Shown here: one piece after another, positions 57,418 through 64,000 of the stretch
How positions within the stretch are numbered: the first letter of the stretch is position 1
Layout of the letters: each line of letters starts with the position of its first letter
Assembly (NCBI GenBank): GCA_016716905.1
Contig: JADJUS010000022.1
Coordinates: forward strand, 1,041,501-1,105,500
From: Acidobacteriota bacterium
Lineage (GTDB): Bacteria; Acidobacteriota; Vicinamibacteria; Vicinamibacterales; SCN-69-37
Direction: 5' to 3'
Length of the DNA: 64,000 bases
Translations under genes and position numbers: made by a program
The notes under the pieces: model-generated
Databases searched by the model: none
Told to the model about the DNA's origin: nothing
Seen by the model: only the letters and a program-made list of their open reading frames with translations

Positions 57418-58075
57418 TGCGGGGGCCCCGGGCCCAGGGTGTGCCAGAAGAGTGGGGGCCAGCGACTACCACCTTCTGACCGACACCTATGCATTGTTCA
57501 CGAACCCGCACTGGGTAGAAGCCTTCGGGGCCACCGTACCGGCGTTTGTGCTCACGACGCTCCTTCCGATCGCACCCAAGGTGATGCTCAACGTGGAAAC
57601 CGACGACTTCGGGATCGTGGAGGAACGGCATTGCGGATGCGAGCTGGAGTCGCACGGCTACACCACGCACCTGCGCGAAGTGCGCAGCTACAGCAAGCTG
57701 ACAGGCGAGGGCGTCACCCTGATTGGCGATGTGATGGTCGACATTCTCGAAACCACGCTGCCCGCACGATTCGGCGGCACGACGTTCGATTACCAGTTGA
57801 TGGAGGACGAGGACCAACAGGGGTTCACGCGCCTCTACCTGATCGTCAGCCCCCGGATCGAGCTGGAAAGCGAGTCGGCCGTGATCGAATGTGTGATGGA
57901 AGCGCTCAGACAGGCGTCTCCGGCCGCTGACGTCGCGCGGATGATGTGGAAGAACGCGCACACGTTTCAGGTCAAACGCATGGAACCCTATTGGACCGAT
58001 CGCCAGAAGTACTCGCCGCTCTACATGCCGCGCCGGTTTCGGGCCGCGGGCGCGCCGAAGGCGGACCGGACATGA
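57380..58075 (+). CDS. Adenylate-forming ligase, C-terminal part (after frameshift)
   Basis: This frame carries VGARFISNYGMSDAGAPGPGCARRVGASDYHLLTDTYALFTNP, the adenylation motif (A5-like Y-G-x-S/T-E/D) and following strands, then VMLNVETDDFGIVEERHCGCELESHGYTTHLREVRSYSKLTGEGVTLIGDVM with the hinge region. It has no start codon of its own at the join; the first ATG is at 57410. Corrected, the ligase would be about 540 residues. The stop overlaps the substrate-binding protein start (ATGA). Confidence 0.8.
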   Translation, partial: VGARFISNYGMSDAGAPGPGCARRVGASDYHLLTDTYALFTNPHWVEAFGATVPAFVLTTLLPIAPKVMLNVETDDFGIVEERHCGCELESHGYTTHLREVRSYSKLTGEGVTLIGDVMVDILETTLPARFGGTTFDYQLMEDEDQQGFTRLYLIVSPRIELESESAVIECVMEALRQASPAADVARMMWKNAHTFQVKRMEPYWTDRQKYSPLYMPRRFRAAGAPKADRT

Positions 58076-58551
58076 GGCCCTCCGCCGCCCTGGTCCTGGC
58101 ACTGCTTGGCGTCGTCGCAGCGTGCGGCGGGTCGCCGGCGCCGCAGCCCGGCGAGTCGCGGGCGCAGACCATCCGGATGGAACTCCCGGCTGAGCCCGAT
58201 GTCTCCGATGTGCCGCGGCTCATGGCGCGGGAGACACTGCAGAAGGCGGGTTACATCGTGGAGGCCACCGCCTATCGCGACAACGTCATCGCCATCCAGG
58301 GCCTGGTCTCCGGCCAGACGGACATCGCGGTCGTTTCCCTTCCAGGGGCGCTGGCAGCGATGCAGCAAGGGGCAGGCATCACGGTCATCATGGAGGCCGG
58401 CGGCCACACCAGGTGCCTCGTCACGGCACCCGGCATCAAACAATGCTCGGACCTGCAGGGGAAACAAGTCGCGGTGCCCAACCTGGTGTCAGCACAGACA
58501 CTGGCCTTCAGGCGCTACATCGCGACGCAGTGCCCCCGGAACAGAAGTTGA
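58072..58551 (+). CDS. NitT/TauT-type substrate-binding lipoprotein, N-terminal part
   Basis: 159 residues from ATG 58072, of which about 154 are in the true frame. The lipoprotein signal SAALVLALLGVVAACGGS has the lipidation Cys at about 19. DVPRLMARETLQKAGYIVEATAYRDNVIAIQGLVSGQTDIAVVSLPGALAAMQQGAGITVIMEAG and DLQGKQVAVPNLVSAQTLAFRRYIA match the NMT1/SsuA periplasmic family. A run of five C at 58533-58537 shifts the frame; with four C the protein continues PGTEVEPVVIAGADN. Confidence 0.85.
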   Translation: MRPSAALVLALLGVVAACGGSPAPQPGESRAQTIRMELPAEPDVSDVPRLMARETLQKAGYIVEATAYRDNVIAIQGLVSGQTDIAVVSLPGALAAMQQGAGITVIMEAGGHTRCLVTAPGIKQCSDLQGKQVAVPNLVSAQTLAFRRYIATQCPRNRS

Positions 58552-59062
58552 GCCCGTCGTCATCGCCGGCGCCGACAACCGCCTGGCCGCACTCCTGTCA
58601 CAGCGGACAGGTGGCGCCATTCTCGACCTGATGGCGTTGCTCGAGGTGCAGCGTTACGACAAGGCCCGGTTCAACCTCCTGTCGGTGTTCGGCACCGACT
58701 TCCCCGGACTGGCCGGCGCCGTCGTCGTGGCGCCGCGCCCGTTTCTCGACCGGTACCCTGAGACCGCGAGAGACATCGTCCGCGCGTGGGTGCTGGCGGC
58801 CCGGGCGATTCAGGATCCTGCGGTCCTCGCCAGGGAGATCGAGAACCGCCTCGGGTTGGCACCCGACCGCGCAGCCGCCGCCGCCACGGCCTACCTCGCG
58901 CAGAAAGTGTGGGACCTGAATGGCGGCCTGGCTGACAGCTTCATGCAGCGGAACATCGACTTCGCGATGGAGATGGGAGCGCTCAAACCGGGCCTGACGC
59001 CTGACGCGACCGCGGACGCCCGATACCTGACCACAGTGCTGACAGAGATCGGGCGGAAGTAA
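58535..59062 (+). CDS. NitT/TauT-type substrate-binding lipoprotein, C-terminal part (after frameshift)
   Basis: This continues the binding protein: PGTEVEPVVIAGADNRLAALLSQRTGGAILDLMALLEVQ, FLDRYPETARDIVRAWVLAARAIQDPAVLAREIENRLGLAPDRAAAAA and TADARYLTTVLTEIGRK. The corrected protein is about 330 residues, normal for the family. It is the last gene of the receptor-importer-ligase operon. Confidence 0.85.
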   Translation, partial: PGTEVEPVVIAGADNRLAALLSQRTGGAILDLMALLEVQRYDKARFNLLSVFGTDFPGLAGAVVVAPRPFLDRYPETARDIVRAWVLAARAIQDPAVLAREIENRLGLAPDRAAAAATAYLAQKVWDLNGGLADSFMQRNIDFAMEMGALKPGLTPDATADARYLTTVLTEIGRK

Positions 59063-59156
59063 CTGAGGCGGCCCTCGAAAGCACTTCGAACCACGAAAGT
59101 TGCGCATGGTCGCGCAGCCGTCATGGGCTCATCCCTACTACTGGGCGGATTCGTGT

Positions 59157-59552
59157 TCAACGGCCGCTGACCACGTAGGCTCGCACGAATCCGAGCTCCT
59201 CCAGCCGGTCGAAGTCCGCATCAAGCGACCACACCAGTGCGCCGGCCTCGTGGGCCAGGCCTGCAATGAGCAGATCGGTCACACCAAAGCGCTGGCCTTT
59301 GTCAGCCGCGGGCGCCACCCAGGATTCGATCAGGCGCCAGATCTCTTCGGTGGGCATCAGCACAGGCAAACCCGAGAGTGCCCGCCCAAACGCACGGCGG
59401 TCTTTTCGGGCAATGCCGGCCATCAACTCAAGGCGAACGGGAAGCGCGAGCGCCACTTCGTCTGCGTCGAGCAGTTCCTTGAGCGTGACGTTGGTGCCTC
59501 CCCTGGGTCGCCGAATGGCTTCAACCCAGACAGAGGTGTCGACGACGATCAC
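59157..59552 (-). CDS. PIN-domain toxin, VapC-like
   Basis: 131 residues. The four acidic PIN residues are present: Asp in IVVDTSVWVEA (about 5), Glu in LPVRLELMAGI (about 42), Asp in GVTDLLIAGLAHE (about 93) and Asp in VWSLDADFDRL (about 111). It is a Mg2+-dependent ribonuclease toxin by family. Its start overlaps the stop of the antitoxin gene by 4 nt. The long gap to the importer operon (about 95 bases) shows no clear terminator. Confidence 0.92.
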   Translation of the reverse strand: MIVVDTSVWVEAIRRPRGGTNVTLKELLDADEVALALPVRLELMAGIARKDRRAFGRALSGLPVLMPTEEIWRLIESWVAPAADKGQRFGVTDLLIAGLAHEAGALVWSLDADFDRLEELGFVRAYVVSGR

Positions 59553-59755
59553 GTGCGGCGCCGGTCGCGCTTGCGCAAGGCCAGGGGATCGAACTCAAAC
59601 CTGACGTTGCCAAGAAGGGCCTTCAGGTCCTCGGTGCGGCCCCTGCGGACGACCTCTCGCAAGGCGAACACTACCGTGTCGGTCTTGGACTTGAATCCAA
59701 GCGCCTCGCGCGCGGTTTCAATCAAATGTTCGGGCAAGTCCAATGTCGTACGCAT
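59549..59755 (-). CDS. VapB-type ribbon-helix-helix antitoxin
   Basis: 68 residues from ATG 59755. MRTTLDLPEHLIETAREALGFKSKTDTVVFALREVVRRGR is the ribbon-helix-helix DNA-binding domain; the tail TEDLKALLGNVRFEFDPLALRKRD should bind and inhibit the PIN toxin. A longer in-frame reading to 59911 passes through the palindromic element and is rejected. The ATG is the outer edge of a 25-bp operator-like inverted repeat and lies 7 nt after a TAGACT -10 box, so the mRNA is probably leaderless. Confidence 0.9.
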   Translation of the reverse strand: MRTTLDLPEHLIETAREALGFKSKTDTVVFALREVVRRGRTEDLKALLGNVRFEFDPLALRKRDRRRT

Positions 59756-59777
59756 ACGAATCAGTCTAAATCGTATG
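59753..59777 (-). promoter_or_regulatory. Autoregulatory operator and -10 box of the vapBC-like operon
   Basis: Perfect arms CATACGA (59753-59759) and TCGTATG (59771-59777) flank an 11-base centre holding the minus-strand -10 box TAGACT (59768-59763). One arm contains the vapB start codon. This is the usual layout of toxin-antitoxin autorepression by ribbon-helix-helix proteins. Confidence 0.75.
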
Positions 59778-59790
59778 CTTTGACACATCA

Positions 59791-59931
59791 AGGGGACGGG
59801 TGTCGATCTGTGGAAAACTCCGAGTGCGAAAACGACCTCTGAGGTCGTTTGTTTTTTCAGAGGGGAAAAATAAACGACCTCAGAGGTCGTTTTCGGGGGC
59901 GAGTTTTCCACAGATCGACACCCGTCCCCCT
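59791..59931. mobile_element. 141-bp palindromic MITE-like element, copy B
   Basis: Terminal inverted repeats 59791-59820 and 59901-59931, identical to those of copy A at 17489-17629 except for one G in the left G-run. The two AACGACCTCWGAGGTCGTT cores are at 59831-59849 and 59873-59891. The centre is the reverse complement of the centre of copy A, so the copies are in opposite orientation. It lies between the SDR stop and the vapB promoter. Confidence 0.9.
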
Positions 59932-59944
59932 CTGTGGATCCCCC

Positions 59945-60685
59945 TCAGAACCCGATCTTGCGCATCACAAATCGTGGCAGGTGCTTGATTACGAGCATCA
60001 CCAGGCGCCAGATGCCCGGAGTGTAAATGAGCGGGCGCTTGCGGTCCATGGCCGAGACAATGTCGCGGGCAACGCCGTCCGGCTCACCCGCAAATGGCGG
60101 CGCCTTGAGATTCGCCGTCATGGCGGTCTTCACAAAGCCGGGCTTCACGCACAACACCCAGAGTCCGGCCTCACGGAATTTGTGGTCAAGCGCCTCGAGA
60201 TAGGTGGAGACACCAGCCTTGCTCGCACCATAGATCGCCACTGGCTTGCGCCCGCGGTCGCCGGCCACCGAAGACACCACGGTCAGCCATCCTCCGCCGC
60301 GTGTGAGCAGCCGTTTCCTGACGTGTTCGCAGAACGTCACCGTGTTGGCGAAATTCACCGTCGTCAACCGCCGCGTGAGTTCGACGTCGGCTTCCAGTTC
60401 GGCTTGCGTCGCGAACATCGCGGCGGTGACGATGACCGCGTCGAAGTTGCCGAGGGCGACATCGGCAGCGTCGAGTGCAGCGGAAAATCCCGAAGGAGAT
60501 TCCATGTCGCACAGCGCCCACTGGACGCGTGCCTGCTGTGGATGCCGCGCCGTGAGGTCCGCCGCACTGCGTACGAGGCTCGACTCGTCGCGGCCCAGCA
60601 GGAACACGGCATCACCACGTGCGGCCAGTCTCTGGGCTACCGCGCGGCCAATGCCCGCCGTTCCGCCAAATACCACTGCCTTCAT
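59945..60685 (-). CDS. SDR-family oxidoreductase, DprE2-like
   Basis: 246 residues from ATG 60685. The NAD(P) motif is MKAVVFGGTAGIGRAVAQRLAARGDAVFLLGRD (T-G-x3-G-x-G variant), and the active site is VSSVAGDRGRKPVAIYGASKAGVSTYLEAL with Ser, Tyr and Lys. LWVLCVKPGFVKTAMTANLK and a C-terminal hydrophobic helix (IWRLVMLVIKHLPRFVMRKI) match the DprE2-like group, which reduces the keto sugar made by DprE1. It overlaps the DprE1-like gene by ATGA. Confidence 0.88.
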   Translation of the reverse strand: MKAVVFGGTAGIGRAVAQRLAARGDAVFLLGRDESSLVRSAADLTARHPQQARVQWALCDMESPSGFSAALDAADVALGNFDAVIVTAAMFATQAELEADVELTRRLTTVNFANTVTFCEHVRKRLLTRGGGWLTVVSSVAGDRGRKPVAIYGASKAGVSTYLEALDHKFREAGLWVLCVKPGFVKTAMTANLKAPPFAGEPDGVARDIVSAMDRKRPLIYTPGIWRLVMLVIKHLPRFVMRKIGF

Positions 60686-61999
60686 GCCTTGTCTCCAAAC
60701 AGCCTGCGCGACTGCGCGCTGCGCAACCGCCCGGCGGGATCCCATTTGGCCCTGAGCGCCTGAAACCGCGGGAGGCGCGGCTCCATTGCCCGAAAGTGCT
60801 CGGCCGTCGTGAAGCGGTCCTTCGTCAAATAGACGCGGCCCCCCACCGAGATGATGAACTCGTTCAGCCCATTCACCACGCGCTGAATATCGGCTGACAC
60901 GGGCATATCCACCGCAATCGACGTCCCTTCCATGGGGAACGACAACACGCCGCGGCCTTCAGGCCCGCAGTCCTTGATGACGCAAAGCGGCGACGCCGCA
61001 CCGAGCGTCGTCAGCCGTTCCATGAACTCGCGCACCGCCGCTGGTCCGGCCGCGCGCGGCACCACGCACTGATACTGCGTGAATCCACGTGGGCCGTACG
61101 CGCGATTCCATTCGAGGATGGCGTCAAGCGGGAAGAAGAATCGATCGGGCGCCATTGTGCCAGAGGCACGATTGCGGACGTGGCCCCAGAAGATGCCGGC
61201 ATTAAAGAGACCGGTGGTGGTGCGATTAAGTGCCCAGTTGGGCAGTTCCACCGGCATGGTGATCTCAAGGGGCGAACCGGGAGGCTCTGCAGGAGCTTCC
61301 TCAGCCGTGGCCCATCGGCCGGCCATCAACAGCCCGCGGCCCATGCCCTTGCCGCGTTTCACGCAGTCGATCCAGCCCATCGTCATGGGCCATTGCGGAG
61401 CCGCGGTCGCAATACTTTCGAGAAAGGCCTGGATATCGGGAACACGCTCGCGCTCCATCCAGATCCACCGCGATGGAATGCGGTGCATGGCGAACTCCAC
61501 CTCCAGGATGTGCCCAAGCAGACCCATCCCGCCAACGACGCCGTCGAACAAGTCGGCGTCTGACTCGCGGGAACACTCCACAATCCGATCGTCGGCAAGC
61601 CGCACGCGAAGCGCACGCACGTGGGCGCCGAAACACCCTTCGCGATGGTGATTCTTGCCGTGCACGTCACTGGCCACCATCCCGCCAAGCGTCACGAACT
61701 TCGTACCCGGCACCACGGGTGGGAACCATCCGCGGGGCAACATGAGCCGCACCAAATCGACGAGCGTAAGCCCCGCCTCGGCACGAAGCACGCCTGTGCC
61801 GGTGTCGAATGCAAGGATGCGATTCGCAAAGCGGGAATTGGCTATTCGATCGGACGCGTTTGCCGGCAGCGACGAGTCGCCGTAGGAACGGCCGAGCCCG
61901 CGCGACAACACCGCGCCGCGAGTGAGCGTCTCGAAGTCTTCATCGAGCAACTCGCGCCCGGGTCTCAGGCAACCGGCCCCAGCCGGTGAGAGTGTCCAT
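60682..61999 (-). CDS. FAD-linked oxidoreductase, DprE1-like (frameshifted near 61945)
   Basis: The long frame (from 61950) has RGAVLSRGLGRSYGDSSLPA (FAD-binding PP-loop), PRGWFPPVVPGTKFVTLGGMVASDVHGKNHHREGCFGAHV (flavin site) and the C-terminal FQALRAKWDPAGRLRSAQSRRLFGDKA. The real N-terminus is in another frame: ATG 61999 gives MDTLTGWGRLPETRARVAR, then a small indel near 61945 leads to DEDFETLTRG. Corrected, it is about 440 residues. DprE1 oxidises a decaprenyl-phosphoryl pentose; here the next gene is DprE2-like, so the pair likely epimerises a lipid-linked sugar for the cell surface. Confidence 0.85.
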
Positions 62000-62001
62000 C
62001 A

Positions 62002-63015
62002 CTATCGAACGGCAGACTCCATCAGCGCCCGGGCCTCGGCCGGGTGCCGCTTGCACTCGAGCAGCGCGCTCAGCATCAAAGGCACCACGATCGTGGCGTC
62101 AGACTCGATGACAAACATCGGTGTGTCTTCGGTCAGTTTGTCCCAGGTGATTTTTTCATTGGGTGTGGCACCCGAATACGACCCGTAGGACGTGGTGGAA
62201 TCCGAGATCTGGCAGAAGTACGCCCAGGGCTTGGCCTCACTTTCCATGTCGTACTTCAGCGAGGGCACCACGCAGATCGGAAAGTCGCCCGCGATTCCTC
62301 CACCAATCTGGAAGAACCCGACGCCGGCACCTTCAGACAACGCGCCGTATTGATCGTAGAACGCGCCCATGTACTCGATACCCGACTTCGCGATGCTCGC
62401 GTTGCAGTCGCCGACCTTCACATGCGCAGCGAAGATATTGCCGAACGTCGAGTCTTCGTATCCGGGCACGACGATGGGCAGATTGGCCTTGGCCGCAGCA
62501 AGCAGCCACGACTCCTCTGGGTTGCCCTCGTACAGGTCTTCGCCAATCGTCAGCACGAGCTCGTAGAAGTACTCGTGCCAGAAGCGACGGTCGCCCTTCT
62601 CGCTGGCGCGCTTCCACATCGGCACCACGAACTTTTCCACAGCACGGAACGCTTCATCCTCCGGAATGCTCGTGTCGGTGACGCGACGCATACGTTCATT
62701 GAGGATCCGGGTGTCGTCCTGCTTCGTGAAATAGCGGTACTCCGGAAAATCCTTGTAGCTGTCGTGGGCCACAAGGCGGAACAACGACTCTTCGAGGTTC
62801 GCGCCGGTCACTGAAAGACCGTGCACGAGCCCTTCCCGAATCGCCGGGGCCAGCGTGATGCCCAACTGGGCCGAAGACATCGCGCCGGCCATGGCCCAGA
62901 ACATCCGGCCGCCGTTGTCGACATGGGTCCAATACGCAATCAAGGCATCGCGCGTGGCCCGGGAGTTGAAGTTCTTGTAGTTCTTGAGCACGAACTCGAG
63001 GATGGGGGTCGACAT
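62002..63015 (-). CDS. Deoxyhypusine synthase-like protein lacking the catalytic lysine
   Basis: 337 residues from ATG 63015 (STPILEFVLKNYKNFNSRATRDAL). The NAD-binding core of deoxyhypusine synthases is recognisable: MFWAMAGAMSSAQLGITLAPAIREGLVHGLSVTGANLEES, PIVVPGYEDSTFGN, and GFFQIGGGIAGDFPICVVPSLKYDM. Eukaryotic enzymes have a Lys after GGG that carries the butylamine intermediate; here the segment reads GGGIAGDFP, so canonical chemistry is unlikely. Bacteria have no eIF5A; related proteins may act in polyamine metabolism. It is two bases upstream of the DprE1-like gene. The ORF to 63111 is probably too long. Confidence 0.85.
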   Translation of the reverse strand: MSTPILEFVLKNYKNFNSRATRDALIAYWTHVDNGGRMFWAMAGAMSSAQLGITLAPAIREGLVHGLSVTGANLEESLFRLVAHDSYKDFPEYRYFTKQDDTRILNERMRRVTDTSIPEDEAFRAVEKFVVPMWKRASEKGDRRFWHEYFYELVLTIGEDLYEGNPEESWLLAAAKANLPIVVPGYEDSTFGNIFAAHVKVGDCNASIAKSGIEYMGAFYDQYGALSEGAGVGFFQIGGGIAGDFPICVVPSLKYDMESEAKPWAYFCQISDSTTSYGSYSGATPNEKITWDKLTEDTPMFVIESDATIVVPLMLSALLECKRHPAEARALMESAVR

Positions 63016-63077
63016 AAAACACCCGAGGGTAGCACCAAGCGGAAAGGGCCGTTGCAATCCGGGGGCACAATACAAGG

Positions 63078-63575
63078 ATGAGCGCGGTTGAGGAGTCGTA
63101 CCGGACGGCACGCCGCGTCGCTCGTCTGGGAATCGGCGTCAGCGCGTTCCTGGCGCTCAGCAACATCATTGTCGGTCTCTGGGCGCATTCCACATCCGTG
63201 CTGGCGATGGGATTCGAATTCGCCGGGGATGTGCTGGCCTCGAGCATTGTCGTCATCGGCATGGGCGTGGCGGCCCGGCCGGCCGACGATGACCATCCGT
63301 ATGGGCATGGGCGTTTTGAAACGTTGTCGGCCTTCCTGGTGGGCGTGATCCTCGCAGCCGGCGGCGTGATGATTTGTTACCAGTCGCTTCAGGCCATCGG
63401 CGCCAGCCATGTACCCCGGGTCGGAGCGCAGTTGTGGCGCTGCTGGTTGCCATCGTTCTTCGTGCTGTCATGTCTTCATGGAAGTTCAGGGTCGGACGCA
63501 AGATCCGGAGTTCGGCCCTGGTCGCAGACGCCTGGAACGATGCCGTGGACATCCTGTCGGCCGTGGCGGCTCTGA
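63078..63575 (+). CDS. Cation diffusion facilitator (CDF) transporter, N-terminal part
   Basis: About 113 residues in the true frame: RLGIGVSAFLALSNIIVGLWAHSTSVLAMGFEFAGDVLASSIVVIGMGVAARPADDDHPYGHGRFETLSAFLVGVILAAGGVMICYQSL. These are helices 1-4 with the H-P-Y-G-H-G-R motif of CDF proteins. The frame breaks in the C-run at 63414-63417; one more C joins it to PGRSAVVALLVAIVLRAVMSSWKF. CDF proteins export Zn2+, Fe2+ or Mn2+ in exchange for protons. AAGG lies directly before the ATG. Confidence 0.85.
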   Translation: MSAVEESYRTARRVARLGIGVSAFLALSNIIVGLWAHSTSVLAMGFEFAGDVLASSIVVIGMGVAARPADDDHPYGHGRFETLSAFLVGVILAAGGVMICYQSLQAIGASHVPRVGAQLWRCWLPSFFVLSCLHGSSGSDARSGVRPWSQTPGTMPWTSCRPWRL

Positions 63576-63961
63576 CGGCCGTTGGCCTGGCGATGTACGA
63601 CCCGGGCCGGTTCCTTGTGGCCGATCACTATGGCGGATTCGTCGTCGGCATCGTGGTGGTCATCACCGGCCTGCGGGTGGTGAAGGGTGCGTCCAGCGAG
63701 CTTGTGGACACGATGCCGCCCCAGGAACTGACGGCTGAAGTGATCGCGGTGGCCAAGACGGTGCCTGGTGTGCAAGGCGTCGACAAGATGTTTGCGCGCA
63801 AGACCGGACTGCAATATCACATCGACTTGCATATCGAGGTGGACCCGTTGATGACGGTGGCGGCGTCACACGCCGTTGGCGGGCACGTGCGAGCCACCCT
63901 CAAGCGGGATTTGCCGTGGGTGGCGGATGTGCTGGTTCACGTTGAACCGTCCAGCGACTGA
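63416..63961 (+). CDS. Cation diffusion facilitator (CDF) transporter, C-terminal part (after frameshift)
   Basis: It continues with LLVAIVLRAVMSSWKF, IRSSALVADAWNDAVDILSAVAALTAVGLAMY (metal-site helix 5 with D-A-W-N-D in place of the usual H-x3-D), helix 6, and the cytoplasmic domain TAEVIAVAKTVPGVQGVDKMFARKTGLQYHIDLHIEVDPLMTVAASHAVGGHV. The corrected protein is about 295 residues. The remaining 39 bases to the window end show no feature. Confidence 0.85.
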   Translation, partial: PGRSAVVALLVAIVLRAVMSSWKFRVGRKIRSSALVADAWNDAVDILSAVAALTAVGLAMYDPGRFLVADHYGGFVVGIVVVITGLRVVKGASSELVDTMPPQELTAEVIAVAKTVPGVQGVDKMFARKTGLQYHIDLHIEVDPLMTVAASHAVGGHVRATLKRDLPWVADVLVHVEPSSD

Positions 63962-64000
63962 GCGACGAGCCCACAGTCACGTGGCGCCCACCCTCGGCGC

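Noticed and set aside
1..64000. Prophage, integrative element or rRNA/tRNA genes
   Set aside because: No integrase, phage structural gene, transposase, rRNA or tRNA signature was seen on either strand.

Overview
The window looks like a chromosomal fragment of an Acidobacteriota bacterium, most likely a member of the Vicinamibacteria. This is inferred from gene content; no rRNA or marker tree is available. The supporting content is high GC, MacB/FtsX-type ADOP permeases (one with the PadR-linked N-terminal prefix), a TonB-dependent receptor with a carboxypeptidase-regulatory-like N-terminus, an hpnCDE hopanoid set and many secreted peptidases. Coding density is high. No tRNA, rRNA, CRISPR array, prophage or transposase gene was seen, and no gene-free stretch exceeds about 220 bases.

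Layout. 1-9.1 kb: ArsR/SRPBCC pair, PadR/ADOP permease, pirin, DinB and DedA-like proteins, and a second, frameshifted ADOP permease. 9.4-14.6 kb: M20 and M28 peptidases diverging from an S45 penicillin acylase. 14.8-17.5 kb: rhodanese, secreted helix-hairpin-helix protein, small membrane protein, MBL hydrolase. 17.6-22.1 kb: an operon for a LolA-like protein, an RND/MMPL exporter and an outer-membrane protein behind a clear promoter with an operator-like palindrome. 22.2-25.7 kb: nucleotidyltransferase, OsmC, a primase-like protein and a sugar-phosphate isomerase. 25.9-31.7 kb: BCAM0308/phosphoribosyltransferase pair and a def-thyX-thioesterase-creatininase-carbonic anhydrase operon. 31.7-37.6 kb: cobalamin adenosyltransferase-hpnC-hpnD-hpnE-thiI-lacD operon, divergent from mutY-mutT. 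38.7-51.3 kb: surface-glycan locus (radical SAM, O-acyltransferase, deacetylase, five or six glycosyltransferases, flippase). 51.3-59.1 kb: a TonB receptor followed by a NitT/TauT-type ABC importer with two permeases, an adenylate-forming ligase and a substrate-binding lipoprotein. 59.1-64 kb: vapBC-like pair, DprE1/DprE2-like pair, deoxyhypusine-synthase-like protein and a CDF transporter.

Four signals cut across the genes. (1) A palindrome family with core AACGACCTCWGAGGTCGTT occurs eight times, always as pairs about 40 bp apart; two pairs sit inside 141-bp elements with about 31-bp terminal inverted repeats. (2) A different 61-bp palindrome is inserted in frame inside hpnE. (3) Many genes have a -10 hexamer 6-7 nt before the start codon, implying leaderless mRNAs, and three divergent gene pairs share one near-palindromic -10. 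(4) About ten genes carry single frame disruptions, several in short homopolymers, which suggests residual assembly indels as much as real gene decay.
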